Positions 17,888-27,610 of a stretch of DNA of 64,000 nucleotides are shown here, piece by piece. The notes beneath the pieces are model-generated. The model did no database searches, was not told the DNA's origin, and saw only the letters and a program-made list of their open reading frames with translations. Positions within the stretch are counted from its first letter, which is position 1; each line of letters opens with the position of its first letter. The position numbers and the translations under genes were made by a program. Source of the DNA: Pseudoduganella violacea (GTDB taxonomy: Bacteria > Pseudomonadota > Gammaproteobacteria > Burkholderiales > Burkholderiaceae_D); contig NZ_JACHXD010000001.1 of assembly GCF_014191875.1 (NCBI RefSeq), positions 186,001 through 250,000 on the forward strand. Reading direction: 5' to 3'.

Positions 17888-19066
17888 TTAATCCCTTTCA
17901 ACGGCCAGCGCCACGCCCATGCCGCCGCCGATGCACAGCGAGGCCAGGCCTTTCTTCGCGTCGCGGCGCGCCATTTCGTGCAGCAGCGTCACCAGGATGC
18001 GCGCGCCCGAAGCGCCGATCGGGTGGCCGATGGCGATCGCGCCGCCATTGACGTTGATCTTGCTGGTGTCCCAACCCATTTCGCGGTTGACGGCGATCGC
18101 CTGCGCCGCGAAGGCTTCGTTGATCTCCATCAGGTCCAGCTCCTGCGGCGTCCAGCCGGCTTTTTGCAGGCACAGCTTGGAAGCGGACACTGGACCCAGG
18201 CCCATCACGGCCGGATCGATGCCGGAGGAAGCGTAGGACTTGATGCGCGCCAGCGGTTTCAGGCCGAGCTGCTTGGCCTGGGTGGCCGTCATCATGATCA
18301 CGGCGGCGGCGCCGTCATTGATGCCGGAGGCGTTACCGGCGGTTACGCTGCCCTCTTTCGAGAAGGCCGGGCGCAGGGACGACAGCGCGTCCAGCGTGGC
18401 GCCGGTCTTGACGTACTCGTCGCTGTCGAAGACGATGCTGCCCTTCTTCTGCACGATTTCCAGCGGCAGGATCTCATCCTTGAACTTGCCGGCTTTCTGC
18501 GCGGCTTCGGCCTTCTGCTGCGAGGCCAGCGCGAACTCATCCTGCTCGGCGCGCGAAATCTCGTATTTCTTCGCCACGTTCTCGGCCGTCACGCCCATAT
18601 GGTACTGGTTGTACACATCCCACAGGCCATCGACGATCATGGTGTCGACCATCTTGGCGTCGCCCATGCGGAAACCGTCGCGCGAACCGTTCAGCGCGTG
18701 CGGCGCGGCGCTCATGTTCTCCTGGCCGCCGGCGATGATGATATTGGCGTCGCCGCATTTGATGGCTTGCGCCGCCAGATGGGTGGCTTTCAGGCCGCTG
18801 CCGCACACCTTGTTGATGGTGTAAGCCGGAATGGCCGACGGCAGGCCGGCCTTGATCACGGCTTGGCGCGCCGGATTCTGGCCCACGGCGGCGGTCAGCA
18901 CCTGGCCCAGGATGGCTTCGCTGATCAGATTGGGGTCGATGCCGGTTTGCGCCAGCAGGCCCTTGATGACGTGGGCGCCCAGCTCGGACGCCGGAATCTT
19001 GGCCAGGCTGCCGCCGAATTTGCCGACCGCGGTACGGCCCGCGGCTACGATAACTACATCATCCAT
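17888..19066 (-). CDS. phaA: Acetyl-CoA C-acetyltransferase (beta-ketothiolase)
   Basis: A 392-residue thiolase condensing two acetyl-CoA to acetoacetyl-CoA. The nucleophilic Cys is in [10 protein letters not shown] (near residue 88), and the C-terminal catalytic motifs [15 protein letters not shown] (His) and CIGGGMGVA (Cys) are present. It precedes phaB. A consensus FNR/Anr-type dyad lies 166 bp upstream of its start, hinting at control by oxygen limitation. Confidence 0.95.
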   Translation of the reverse strand: MDDVVIVAAGRTAVGKFGGSLAKIPASELGAHVIKGLLAQTGIDPNLISEAILGQVLTAAVGQNPARQAVIKAGLPSAIPAYTINKVCGSGLKATHLAAQAIKCGDANIIIAGGQENMSAAPHALNGSRDGFRMGDAKMVDTMIVDGLWDVYNQYHMGVTAENVAKKYEISRAEQDEFALASQQKAEAAQKAGKFKDEILPLEIVQKKGSIVFDSDEYVKTGATLDALSSLRPAFSKEGSVTAGNASGINDGAAAVIMMTATQAKQLGLKPLARIKSYASSGIDPAVMGLGPVSASKLCLQKAGWTPQELDLMEINEAFAAQAIAVNREMGWDTSKINVNGGAIAIGHPIGASGARILVTLLHEMARRDAKKGLASLCIGGGMGVALAVERD

Positions 19067-19231
19067 TTGTTTCTCCAGTGTGCTGAAAGTTTTTCAGCGA
19101 GGTTGGTCAAGCGATATCGTTGGTTTCATTCTAACGAACAGCGTGGGCCTATTCCAGTAGTCTCTTACTGGAAATCTGGGGTGTGCATTGACGTAGAGCA
19201 GAAATGCTAATTGTTGCGGGGCATAGAACGT

Positions 19232-19245
19232 TTGATTTACATCAA
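19232..19245. promoter_or_regulatory. FNR/Anr-type box upstream of phaA
   Basis: TTGATTTACATCAA is an exact TTGAT-N4-ATCAA dyad, the consensus of FNR/Anr and related Crp-family regulators. It lies in the 214-bp gap between phaA and metR, 166 bp upstream of the phaA start. The gap belongs to phaA because metR is transcribed towards it. Confidence 0.55.
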
Positions 19246-19280
19246 GCTTGCTGCAATTGTGCACAAAAAGACAATTATCG

Positions 19281-20189
19281 TCACGACAACAATTCGATAC
19301 CGTCCAGCGTGCGCGCGCACTGTTCCCGTATCACATTGACGAAGTCGAGCACGAAGGCTTTCTGCCGCAAGGCATCCGGCACCGACACGAAGAGATCGCT
19401 CCACAAGCCCTGGTCGCCGACCGGGCGCGCGCTCACATAGTCGTAATCCACATAGTTTTTGATGGCCCAGTTCGGCAGCGCGGCCACGCCGCGCCGGCTC
19501 GCCACCAGTTGCAGCACGGCCACCGTCAGCTCGGCCGTGCGGCGCTGGTAGTGGATGCCGGCCGGCTGCAGCACTTCGCGGATGAGGTCGATGCGCGCTT
19601 CCGGCACCGGATAGGTGATCAGGGTTTCGCCTTCGAAGTCGGCCGCCTGCAAGCGGCGCTTGGCCTGCAATTTATGTTTCAGCGCCATCACCGTCAGGAT
19701 TTCAAAACGGAACAGCGGGAAGGTGGCGAACTCGCTGGCGTAGTTGGAACCGATCACGAGGTCGGCATTGCCGGCGCGCAGCAGATCGCAGGGCTCGCTG
19801 TGGAAGCCCGACACCAGGTCGATTTCCACTTCCGGCCAGCGCTGGCGGAATTCGTCCATGACCGGCATCAGCCAGTCGAAGCAGGTATGGCATTCGAGCG
19901 CCACGCGCAACTGGCCCTGGTCGCCCTGGGACAGGCGGGCCACATCGCGTTCGGCTTGCTCGATTTCCGGCAACAGGGTATCGGCCAGGCGCAGCAGGCG
20001 CGCGCCGGTGGCGGTGAACCCGATGGGCACGGTTTTGCGCTCGAACAGGGGACCGCCGTAGCGGTCTTCCAGCAGCTTGATCTGATGCGACAGGGCCGAT
20101 TGCGTCAGATTCAGCAATTGTGCAGCGCGCACCAGACTGCCGGCCGAGCGCAGCGCGGACAGGGTGCGGAGATGGCGGATTTCCAGCAT
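19281..20189 (-). CDS. metR: LysR-type methionine regulator MetR
   Basis: A 302-residue LysR regulator closely matching MetR: MLEIRHLRTLSALRSAGSL, QSALSHQIKLLEDRYG in the HTH, and an effector domain with VALECHTCFDWLMP and LITYPVPEARIDL. MetR uses homocysteine as co-effector and activates metE. It is divergent from metE, with a perfect TGAA-N5-TTCA MetR box 10 bp upstream of its own start, consistent with autorepression and metE activation. Confidence 0.93.
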   Translation of the reverse strand: MLEIRHLRTLSALRSAGSLVRAAQLLNLTQSALSHQIKLLEDRYGGPLFERKTVPIGFTATGARLLRLADTLLPEIEQAERDVARLSQGDQGQLRVALECHTCFDWLMPVMDEFRQRWPEVEIDLVSGFHSEPCDLLRAGNADLVIGSNYASEFATFPLFRFEILTVMALKHKLQAKRRLQAADFEGETLITYPVPEARIDLIREVLQPAGIHYQRRTAELTVAVLQLVASRRGVAALPNWAIKNYVDYDYVSARPVGDQGLWSDLFVSVPDALRQKAFVLDFVNVIREQCARTLDGIELLS

Positions 20190-20198
20190 GGTTTTGTA

Positions 20199-20211
20199 TG
20201 AAAATCTTTCA
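20199..20211. promoter_or_regulatory. MetR-binding box between metR and metE
   Basis: TGAAAATCTTTCA matches the MetR consensus TGAA-N5-TTCA exactly. It sits 10 bp from the metR start and 88 bp from the metE start, the usual shared control site of this divergent pair. Confidence 0.75.
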
Positions 20212-20298
20212 AGTTAAGACGCAAAATCTTTCGTTTTTATTATGGGAAGAATTGTCGCACACTCTACATCACCAATATTTAATGCGGATGACAATTTC

Positions 20299-22668
20299 AT
20301 GAATGCAATTCAGACCCATATCCCCGGTTTCCCGCGCATCGGCGCGGCGCGCGAACTGAAATTCGCGCTGGAGCGCCACTGGCGCGGCGAAGCAGATGAA
20401 AACGAGCTGGAGGCGGTCGGCCGCGAACTGCGCGCGCGCCACTGGGCGCAGCAGCGCGCCGCCGGCCTCGATTTCGTCACCGTCGGCGACTTCGCCTACT
20501 ACGACCACGTCGCCAACCACATCCAGCTGTTCGGCTGCGAACCGGCCCGCTTCGGCTTCCGTAGCCGCGATTCGGCCCTGGCGCGCTACTTCACGATGGC
20601 GCGCGGCGGCCGCACCGACGCCGCCTGCGGCCACGGTCCCGGCTGCGGCCATGCTGGCCATGCGCTGGAAATGACCAAGTGGTTCGACACCAACTACCAC
20701 TATCTGGTCCCGGAATTCTCGGAGCAGACCGCCTTTGCCCTGGCCGGCGAGCGCCTGCTGGGCGAAGTGGCGGAAGCGCAGGCCTTGGGCCATCCCGTCA
20801 AGGCCGTGCTGCTCGGCCCCTTGAGCTTCCTGTATCTGGGCAAGGAGCGCGCGGCGGCCGAGGGCTTCTCCCGCCTCGACCTGCTGGAACGCCTGCTGCC
20901 CGTGTATGGCGCGCTGCTGAGCCGCTTGAAGGAACAGGGCGTGGCCTGGGTGCAGATCGACGAACCGATTCTCGGCCTGGACCTGCCCCCGGCCTGGCGC
21001 AACGCCTTCGAGCAGGCGTACTGGCAGCTGAATCAGGCTGGCGCCCAGCTGCTGCTGGCCACCTATTTCGCCCCGCTCGAAGAAAACCTGAGCCTGGCCT
21101 GCCGCCTGCCGGTCGCCGGCCTGCATGTGGATGGCGTGCGCGCCGCGCATGAGCTGATCAATGTGGCCGACTGGCTGCCGGCGCACAAGGTGCTGTCGGT
21201 CGGCATCGTCGACGGCCGCAATATCTGGCGCAGCGATCTGGATGCGGCCCTGGCCCGCCTGGCGCCGCTGCTGGCCAAGCGCGACGGCAAGCTGTGGCTG
21301 TCCACCTCCTGCTCCCTGCTGCATGTGCCGTTCAGCCTCGATGCCGAAACCAAGCTCGATCCGGAACTGAAAAGCTGGCTCGCCTTCGCCGCCGAAAAAC
21401 TCGGGGAACTGGCCGTGCTGAAAGCGGCGGTGGCGCTGGGGGATGGCGGCCAGCACGCCGCTGCGGCTGGCGCCGAGGCAAGCGCTGCCGCGCTGGCCGA
21501 GGCCCGCGCCCGCATCGCCGCCCGCCGCGCCAGCGCCCGCGTGCACAATGCCGCCGTCGCGGCGCGCCTGGACGCGGTGGCCGCCGATCCCCAGGCCGAC
21601 CGCCGCGCCGCGCCCTTCGCCCAACGCCAGCAAGTGCAGCGCGAGCGTCTGCGCCTGCCCGCCTTCCCCACCACGACCATCGGCTCCTTCCCGCAAACCC
21701 CGGCCATCCGCGGTGCGCGCGCGGCCTTCAAGCGCGGCGAGCTGGCGGCTGATGCCTACCAGGCCGCGATGCGCGCGGAAATCGCCTACGCCATCGAGCG
21801 CCAGGAAATCCTCGGCCTGGACGTGCTGGTGCACGGCGAGGCCGAACGCAACGATATGGTCGAATACTTCGGCGAGCAGCTCGACGGCTTCGCCTTCACC
21901 CGGAACGGCTGGGTGCAATCCTACGGCTCGCGCTGCGTCAAGCCGCCCGTGATCTACGGCGACGTGGCGCGTCCGGCCGCCATGACCGTGGCCTGGACCG
22001 TGCATGCGCAAAGCCTGACCAAAAAGCCCGTGAAAGGCATGCTGACCGGCCCCGTCACCATCCTGCAATGGTCCTTCGTGCGCGACGACCAGCCGCGCGA
22101 GCGCACCGCGCTGCAGATCGCCCTCGCCATCCGCGACGAGGTGGCCGACCTGGAGCGGGCCGGCATCGCCGTGATCCAGATCGACGAACCGGCCGTGCGC
22201 GAAGGCTTGCCGCTGCGCCGCAGCCAGTGGAACGCCTACCTGGACTGGGCCACCAAGGCCTTCCGCCTGAGCGCCAGCGTGGCGCGCGACGCCACCCAGA
22301 TCCACACCCATATGTGCTACGCCGAGTTCAACGACATCCTGCCGCAGATCGCCGCCATGGACGCCGACGTCATCACCATCGAAACCAGCCGCTCGGACAT
22401 GGAGCTGCTGGCCGGCTTCGGCCAGTTCCGCTACCCCAATGAGATCGGCCCCGGCGTGTACGACATCCACTCGCCGCGCGTGCCCTCGGCCGCCGAGATG
22501 ACGGCCCTGCTGCGCAAGGCCAGCGCCGTGATCCCGCCGTCCAATCTGTGGGTCAACCCGGACTGCGGCCTGAAGACGCGCGGCTGGGACGAAACCAATC
22601 TGGCCCTGGCCAATATGGTCAGCGCGGCGCGCCAGCTGCGCGCCGAGACAAAGGCCGCGGCGGCGTAA
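20299..22668 (+). CDS. metE: Cobalamin-independent methionine synthase
   Basis: 789 residues. It transfers the methyl group of 5-methyltetrahydropteroyl-triglutamate to homocysteine. The N-terminal barrel has [16 protein letters not shown] and [16 protein letters not shown]. The C-terminal barrel has the zinc-site motifs [12 protein letters not shown] and [13 protein letters not shown] plus [10 protein letters not shown]. An unusual Cys/His-rich loop, [12 protein letters not shown] at residues 110-121, replaces the short loop before MTKWF in E. coli MetE. The start was set at 20299 where the [16 protein letters not shown]-terminus begins. Regulation is probably by MetR. Confidence 0.95.
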   Translation: MNAIQTHIPGFPRIGAARELKFALERHWRGEADENELEAVGRELRARHWAQQRAAGLDFVTVGDFAYYDHVANHIQLFGCEPARFGFRSRDSALARYFTMARGGRTDAACGHGPGCGHAGHALEMTKWFDTNYHYLVPEFSEQTAFALAGERLLGEVAEAQALGHPVKAVLLGPLSFLYLGKERAAAEGFSRLDLLERLLPVYGALLSRLKEQGVAWVQIDEPILGLDLPPAWRNAFEQAYWQLNQAGAQLLLATYFAPLEENLSLACRLPVAGLHVDGVRAAHELINVADWLPAHKVLSVGIVDGRNIWRSDLDAALARLAPLLAKRDGKLWLSTSCSLLHVPFSLDAETKLDPELKSWLAFAAEKLGELAVLKAAVALGDGGQHAAAAGAEASAAALAEARARIAARRASARVHNAAVAARLDAVAADPQADRRAAPFAQRQQVQRERLRLPAFPTTTIGSFPQTPAIRGARAAFKRGELAADAYQAAMRAEIAYAIERQEILGLDVLVHGEAERNDMVEYFGEQLDGFAFTRNGWVQSYGSRCVKPPVIYGDVARPAAMTVAWTVHAQSLTKKPVKGMLTGPVTILQWSFVRDDQPRERTALQIALAIRDEVADLERAGIAVIQIDEPAVREGLPLRRSQWNAYLDWATKAFRLSASVARDATQIHTHMCYAEFNDILPQIAAMDADVITIETSRSDMELLAGFGQFRYPNEIGPGVYDIHSPRVPSAAEMTALLRKASAVIPPSNLWVNPDCGLKTRGWDETNLALANMVSAARQLRAETKAAAA

Positions 22669-22696
22669 AAACGGCTGTAACACGCATGGATGCTGG

Positions 22697-22742
22697 GGGG
22701 AGCGCGCTTTGATTCGAGCAAAGCCACTCCCCTTTCTTGATT
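22697..22742 (+). terminator. Intrinsic terminator after metE
   Basis: Stem GGGGAG...GCTTTG / CAAAGC...CTCCCC (22697-22711 with 22719-22732, internal bulge) followed by TTTCTTGATTTT. It lies between metE and minC. Confidence 0.7.
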
Positions 22743-22792
22743 TTCCACAGTAGAATGCTGGGGCCGGGCCAGCCCACTTCTTACTACCGTTT

Positions 22793-23554
22793 ATGTCCAA
22801 AAGCACGTTCCAGAAGCCCATCGAAATCAAGATTTCCACCGTCGTCGCCGTTTCCGCCATCCTTTACACCTCGGATGGCATCGCGCTCGACGCCGCGCTC
22901 AACGAAATGACCGGCGGCGTGCCGGACTTCTTCGAAGGCGACCTGGCCGTGATCGACGTCGGTTCCCTGGCGCCCGGCAGCGAGCGCATCGACTGGGCCA
23001 GCACCATCGCCCTGCTCAAGAAATACCGCCTGAACCCGGTGGCCGTGCGCAACGCCACGCCGGACATGGTGGAAGAGATCCAGGCCCACGGCCTCTCGCT
23101 CGACAGCGGCAAGCGCGAGGAGCCGGCGCCACCGGCGCCCGCCCCGGCCAAGGCGGCTGCGCCGGCCAGCGCAGCCGCCCCGGCCGCCGCACCGGCCGTG
23201 GGCGCCGGCGGCACCATGATCATCGACACCCCGGTCCGCGCCGGCCAGCGCATTTACGCGCGCGGCGGCGACCTGATCGTCATGGCCGTGGTCAACAATG
23301 GCGCGGAACTGATCGCCGACGGCAGCATCCACGTGTACAACACCCTCAACGGCCGCGCGCTGGCCGGGGCGTCCGGCAAAACCGACGCCCGCATCTTTGC
23401 CCTGTCGATGGCGCCCGAACTGCTGTCGATCGCCGGTGTGTATAGCACCTTCGAAGACGGTTTCCCTGCGGCCCACGCGCGACAGCCCACACAAATCAGG
23501 CTCGTCGGCGACCGACTGGATATACAATCTGTCAATTCCGCAACCCGCGCATAA
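22793..23554 (+). CDS. minC: Septum site-determining protein MinC
   Basis: 253 residues. It is the FtsZ-assembly inhibitor of the Min system, recruited to the membrane by MinD. The N-terminal domain covers about residues 1-105. An Ala/Pro-rich linker (PAPPAPAPAKAAAPASAAAP) leads to the C-terminal MinD-binding beta-helix (VRAGQRIYARGGDLIVM, RALAGASGKTDARIFALSM). It is the first gene of minCDE. Confidence 0.95.
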   Translation: MSKSTFQKPIEIKISTVVAVSAILYTSDGIALDAALNEMTGGVPDFFEGDLAVIDVGSLAPGSERIDWASTIALLKKYRLNPVAVRNATPDMVEEIQAHGLSLDSGKREEPAPPAPAPAKAAAPASAAAPAAAPAVGAGGTMIIDTPVRAGQRIYARGGDLIVMAVVNNGAELIADGSIHVYNTLNGRALAGASGKTDARIFALSMAPELLSIAGVYSTFEDGFPAAHARQPTQIRLVGDRLDIQSVNSATRA

Positions 23555-23581
23555 AGCACGGCACTCAAAAAAGGATTATTT

Positions 23582-24397
23582 GTGGCAAGAATTATTGTTG
23601 TGACGTCCGGCAAGGGCGGTGTCGGCAAAACGACTTCCAGCGCCAGCTTCGCCAGCGGCCTGGCCCTGCGCGGACACAAGACCGTGGTCATCGACTTTGA
23701 CGTTGGCCTGCGCAATCTGGACTTGATCATGGGCTGCGAACGCCGCGTGGTGTACGACCTGATCAATGTCGTCAACAAAGAAGCCTCGCTGAACCAGGCC
23801 CTGATCAAGGACAAGCACTGCGAGAACCTGTTCATCCTGCCCGCCTCGCAGACGCGCGACAAGGACGCGCTGACCGAAGAGGGCGTGGAAGCCGTGCTGC
23901 ACGAGCTGATCAATATGGGCTACGAGTACATCATCTGCGACTCGCCGGCCGGCATCGAGCATGGCGCCCTGATGGCGCTGACCTTCGCCGACGAAGCGCT
24001 GATCGTGACCAATCCCGAAGTCTCCTCGGTACGCGACTCCGACCGCATTCTCGGCATCATCCAGGCCAAATCGCGCCGCGCCCAGTCCGGCGGCGAACCG
24101 GTGAAAGAGCACTTGCTGATTACCCGCTACGCGCCGAAACGCGTGGAAGCCGGCGAAATGCTGTCCTTCACCGACGTGCAAGAGATCCTGCGCATTCCCC
24201 TGATCGGCATCATTCCCGAATCGGAGCAAGTGCTGCACGCCTCGAACCAAGGCAATCCCGCCATCCACTTCAAGGGCACCGACGTCGCGAACGCGTACGA
24301 AGACGTGATCTCGCGCTTCCTCGGCCACGAAACGCCGCTGCGCTACACCAACTACGAAAAGCCAGGTCTCCTGCAGCGTATTTTTGGAGCAAAGTAA
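23582..24397 (+). CDS. minD: Septum site-determining ATPase MinD
   Basis: 271 residues, GTG start after an AAGGATT ribosome site. The deviant Walker A motif is SGKGGVGKTTSSASF near residues 10-24. The C-terminal amphipathic membrane-targeting helix is GLLQRIFGAK. MinD recruits MinC to the membrane and is released by MinE-stimulated ATP hydrolysis, giving pole-to-pole oscillation. Its TAA is directly followed by the minE ATG. Confidence 0.97.
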   Translation: MARIIVVTSGKGGVGKTTSSASFASGLALRGHKTVVIDFDVGLRNLDLIMGCERRVVYDLINVVNKEASLNQALIKDKHCENLFILPASQTRDKDALTEEGVEAVLHELINMGYEYIICDSPAGIEHGALMALTFADEALIVTNPEVSSVRDSDRILGIIQAKSRRAQSGGEPVKEHLLITRYAPKRVEAGEMLSFTDVQEILRIPLIGIIPESEQVLHASNQGNPAIHFKGTDVANAYEDVISRFLGHETPLRYTNYEKPGLLQRIFGAK

Positions 24398-24649
24398 ATG
24401 GCCCTGCTTTCCTTTTTATTCCCCAGCAAGCCGAAATCGGCCAATGCGGCCAAGGAACGGCTGCAAATCATCATCGCCCGCGAACGCAACGGCCGTAGCG
24501 GCCCCGACTTCCTGCCCGCCCTGCACAAAGAGCTGATCGAAGTCATCTCCAAGTACACCAAGGTCAACGCCGACGACATCAAGATCTCGCTCGACCGCCA
24601 AGGCAACCTCGAAGTCCTCGACGTCAACGTCGTCCTGCCCGACGCCTGA
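24398..24649 (+). CDS. minE: Cell division topological specificity factor MinE
   Basis: 83 residues, starting on the base after the minD stop. An N-terminal membrane/MinD-binding helix ([23 protein letters not shown]; residues 1-23) precedes [15 protein letters not shown] [18 protein letters not shown] and a C-terminal topological-specificity domain ([11 protein letters not shown]). It stimulates MinD ATPase activity and confines MinC action to the poles. Confidence 0.95.
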   Translation: MALLSFLFPSKPKSANAAKERLQIIIARERNGRSGPDFLPALHKELIEVISKYTKVNADDIKISLDRQGNLEVLDVNVVLPDA

Positions 24650-24657
24650 CCCCACCG

Positions 24658-24786
24658 TTTGATCTTCCTCAACAAATGTCCACCCTGGTGTCAGGCACTG
24701 GGGTCGGACATTGTTTGATCTGGCGCAAAGAATGTCCGACCCTCGTGCCTGACACCAGGGTTAGACATTGTTTGATGCAGATCAAA
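24658..24786. repeat. Composite hairpin repeat, copy A
   Basis: Two tandem imperfect hairpins of the form AATGTCC-ACCC...GGGT-GGACATT (24675-24712 and 24731-24769), related to each other as inverted copies through the core GGTGTCAGGCAC / GTGCCTGACACC. Each is flanked by FNR-like dyads of the form TTTGATC-N4-CAAA; the last one, TTGATGCAGATCAA (24772-24785), is a perfect TTGAT-N4-ATCAA. The element fills the gap between the convergent minE and 24790 genes. Confidence 0.75.
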
Positions 24787-24789
24787 GGC

Positions 24790-25272
24790 TTAGCGGGCGG
24801 CGAGCAGTTCGGCGGCGACTTTGGCGCAGGCGTCGATGTGCTGGTTGCCGATCTGGCGGAAGGCAATAAAACCGATCGCGGCGGAGGCGATCTGGCCGGC
24901 GATCGGGACGATCCGCGTGGCTTGCTTGGCCACCAGCTTGGCGCCGCTGCGCCGCAAGAGCTGCAGCACCAGCTCCTTGGTGATTAATTTTCCTATCAGC
25001 ATGCCGCCGACGCTGAGCGCGGCTTCATACGCGACCAGGCGGAATCTGGGCTGCAAACGCTCGATCTGGGCCGGGGTCAGGCCGAATTCGCGGTTGATGT
25101 CGTCAATGACGGCGGCGAACAGGCCGAGGTCGGCCGCCAGGTCGACGCCCGGCAGCGGCACGGCGGCAATCCCGGCCGAGACGGCGGCGCGGCGCTTGAC
25201 GATGCGCCGGCAACGGGCTTTCACCTCTTCAATATCGCGCTCCGAGGCGGGCATCAGGGTCCAGTCGGGCAT
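24790..25272 (-). CDS. DUF697/YcjF-like hypothetical protein
   Basis: A 160-residue protein with an N-terminal helical region (ERDIEEVKARCRRIVKRRAA) and two hydrophobic Gly/Ala-rich segments (AGIAAVPLPGVDLAADLGLFA and RIVPIAGQIASAAIGFIAF), the pattern of DUF697-type membrane-associated proteins often found next to or inside GTPases. No GTPase domain is present. The ATG at 25272 follows TAGGAGA. Function is unknown. Its stop codon lies 4 bp from composite repeat A. Confidence 0.75.
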   Translation of the reverse strand: MPDWTLMPASERDIEEVKARCRRIVKRRAAVSAGIAAVPLPGVDLAADLGLFAAVIDDINREFGLTPAQIERLQPRFRLVAYEAALSVGGMLIGKLITKELVLQLLRRSGAKLVAKQATRIVPIAGQIASAAIGFIAFRQIGNQHIDACAKVAAELLAAR

Positions 25273-25473
25273 GCGGCGGCTTCTCCTATGCAATATTGCA
25301 ATTTTTGTAAAATTTAATTGATTAGCGTCTTTTTCCAGTGTACCGTGTTATCGCTAGACGGGTCCGCACCGCCGCAGGATGGAATTTCTTAATAGAACGT
25401 TACAGTTCGTGAAGATGTGAATTGTAAATCCCTGTTATTATTCCTGTAACCATTGTTTAACAAGCCTGTCTAT

Positions 25474-26163
25474 ATGAGAATCGTTGTACTCGATAAAGAA
25501 CGCAATCAGACGGACTTGATCTGCCAGGTGCTGAGCGCCGCCGGCCATGTCTGCCATGGCTTCCAGACCGGCAAGGATGTGCTGAACCAGCTGCGCCGCG
25601 AGAATTACGATATGTTGATCCTCGACTGGCAAACCGAGGATACCCATGCCGCCGAACTGATGCGCCGCGCCCGCGAACGCCTGCCCGAGCCGGCGCCCGT
25701 CATCTTCATGACCACCACCGCGGGCGAGGACGATATCGTGGCCGGCCTGGCCGCCGGCGCCAACGATTACCTGGTCAAGCCGCTGCGGCGCAGCGAGCTG
25801 GTAACGCGCGTGCAAGCCATGCTGCGCCGCGCCTATCCGGCCCAGAACGGCGCGGAGCAGCTGCAATTCGGTCAGTATGTGTTTGAAACCCGCCCGGGCC
25901 GCCTGCTGCGCGACGGCCTCGTGCTCGACGTGACGCATAAGGAATTCTCGCTGGCCCTGCTGTTTTTCCGCAATATCGGCCGGCCGCTGTCGCGCGCCTA
26001 CATCCACGAGACCGTGTGGATCCGCGAAACCGATGTCCCTTCGCGCACCATGGATACCCATGTCTCGCGCGTGCGCAATAAGCTGCAACTGAAGCCGGAG
26101 AACGGTTTTCGCCTGGTGCCGGTCTATAGTTACGGCTACCGGCTGGAGAAACTTGGCGTCTAG
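25474..26163 (+). CDS. OmpR-family response regulator (orphan)
   Basis: 229 residues. The receiver domain covers about residues 1-118, with phospho-acceptor D51 (MLILDWQTED), Thr in FMTTTAGEDD and Lys in DYLVKPLRR. The C-terminal winged helix (about 130-227) is of the PhoB/OmpR type (VTHKEFSLALLFFRN, RTMDTHVSRVRNKL, YSYGYRLEKL). No histidine kinase gene is adjacent. It starts at ATG 25474 after AT-rich upstream DNA and is followed 85 bp later by hemA. Confidence 0.88.
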   Translation: MRIVVLDKERNQTDLICQVLSAAGHVCHGFQTGKDVLNQLRRENYDMLILDWQTEDTHAAELMRRARERLPEPAPVIFMTTTAGEDDIVAGLAAGANDYLVKPLRRSELVTRVQAMLRRAYPAQNGAEQLQFGQYVFETRPGRLLRDGLVLDVTHKEFSLALLFFRNIGRPLSRAYIHETVWIRETDVPSRTMDTHVSRVRNKLQLKPENGFRLVPVYSYGYRLEKLGV

Positions 26164-26213
26164 CAGGAGCGCCACAGTCCGGGCAAGAAAATGTACCGGG
26201 GGGAACATCACGG

Positions 26214-26219
26214 TATAAT
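26214..26219 (+). promoter_or_regulatory. Possible -10 element for hemA
   Basis: TATAAT at 26214-26219, 30 bp upstream of the hemA ATG. No convincing -35 hexamer is seen at 16-18 bp spacing, so this is only a candidate. Confidence 0.3.
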
Positions 26220-26248
26220 GTCGGCCAACGCCTGCCAAAATTCCAGAA

Positions 26249-27523
26249 ATGCAAGTTCTTGCCGTCGGCCTCAACCATACCACTGCGCCTGTCGCCCTGC
26301 GCGAACGGCTGGCGTTCGCGCCTGAGCAGCTGGGCACGGCGGTGACGGCGGCGCGCAACTGGTTCCAGCGCCTGGACAACCGTTTCAGCGACGAGGCGGC
26401 CATCCTGTCCACCTGCAACCGCACCGAGCTGTACGCGGCCAGCGGCGCCGACAACGGCCTCGACGCGGGCGCCCATTTCCTTGCCGATTTCCACAAGCTC
26501 AACTACGCCGAACTGCGGCCCCACCTGTATCTGCTGCCCCAGCACGATGCGGTGCGCCACACCTTCCGCGTCGCTTCCGGCCTGGATTCGATGGTGCTGG
26601 GCGAAACCCAGATCCTGGGCCAGATCAAGGACGCCATCCGCACCGCCGACGAAGCGGGCGGCCTCGGCACCTATCTGCACCAGTTGTTCCAGCGCAGCTT
26701 CTCGGTCGCCAAGGAAGTGCGCAGCACCACGGAAATCGGCGCCCACAGCGTCTCGATGGCGGCCGCCGCCGTGCGCCTGTCGCAGCGCATCTTCGACAAG
26801 ATCGCCGACCAGAACGTGCTGTTCATCGGCGCCGGCGAGATGATCGAACTGTGCGCCACCCACTTCGCGGCGCAAAATCCGAAATCGATCACCATCGCCA
26901 ACCGCACCATGGAGCGCGGCGAGCTGCTGGCGCACCGCTTCAACGGCCGCGCCATGCGCTTGGCCGACCTGCAGAACCAGCTGCACCAGTACGATATCGT
27001 CATTTCCTGCACCGCCTCCTCGCTGCCGCTGATCGGCCTGGGCCTGGTGGAACGCGCCATCAAGGCGCGCCGCCACAAACCCATGTTCATGGTCGACCTG
27101 GCCGTGCCGCGCGATATCGAAGCCGAGGTGGGCCGCCTCAACGACGTCTTCCTGTACACCGTGGACGACCTGGGCAAGGTGGTGCAGACCGGCCTGGAAA
27201 ACCGCCAGGCCGCCGTGGCCCAGGCCGAAGCCATCATCGAAACCCGCGTGCAATCGTTCATGCACTGGATCGACGACCGCGCCGTGGTGCCGGTGATCCA
27301 GGGCTTGCAGGAAAGCGGCGAAGCGATCCGCCAGATGGAACTGGAACGCGCGCGCAAGATGCTGGCCAAGGGCGAGGATGTGGAAGCCGTGCTGGAAGCC
27401 CTGTCCAAGGGCCTCACCGCCAAATTCATGCACGGCCCGCAACAGGCCCTGCACCGTGCCCAGGGCGACGAGCGCGCCCAGCTGGCCACCCTGCTGCCCC
27501 AGCTGTTCCGCGGCCGCCGTTAG
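26249..27523 (+). CDS. hemA: Glutamyl-tRNA reductase
   Basis: 424 residues. It reduces glutamyl-tRNA(Glu) to glutamate-1-semialdehyde, the first committed step of tetrapyrrole synthesis. The catalytic Cys is C56 in [27 protein letters not shown], the NADPH-binding region ([18 protein letters not shown]), and the C-terminal dimerisation helix are present. It is the first gene of the common hemA-prfA-prmC order, here with dsbB inserted between prfA and prmC. Confidence 0.96.
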   Translation: MQVLAVGLNHTTAPVALRERLAFAPEQLGTAVTAARNWFQRLDNRFSDEAAILSTCNRTELYAASGADNGLDAGAHFLADFHKLNYAELRPHLYLLPQHDAVRHTFRVASGLDSMVLGETQILGQIKDAIRTADEAGGLGTYLHQLFQRSFSVAKEVRSTTEIGAHSVSMAAAAVRLSQRIFDKIADQNVLFIGAGEMIELCATHFAAQNPKSITIANRTMERGELLAHRFNGRAMRLADLQNQLHQYDIVISCTASSLPLIGLGLVERAIKARRHKPMFMVDLAVPRDIEAEVGRLNDVFLYTVDDLGKVVQTGLENRQAAVAQAEAIIETRVQSFMHWIDDRAVVPVIQGLQESGEAIRQMELERARKMLAKGEDVEAVLEALSKGLTAKFMHGPQQALHRAQGDERAQLATLLPQLFRGRR

Positions 27524-27610
27524 CGCCCGCGTCTTCCTCGGCCGCCCGCGCCCTGCGGCGGCCTTGCCGTTTTTCCCGCGCTGCCCGCGCCCCTCACCGA
27601 ATCGAATGCC

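Noticed and set aside
20269..22860. Long open frame opposite metE
   Set aside because: Antisense artefact of high GC content; metE is unmistakable on the + strand.
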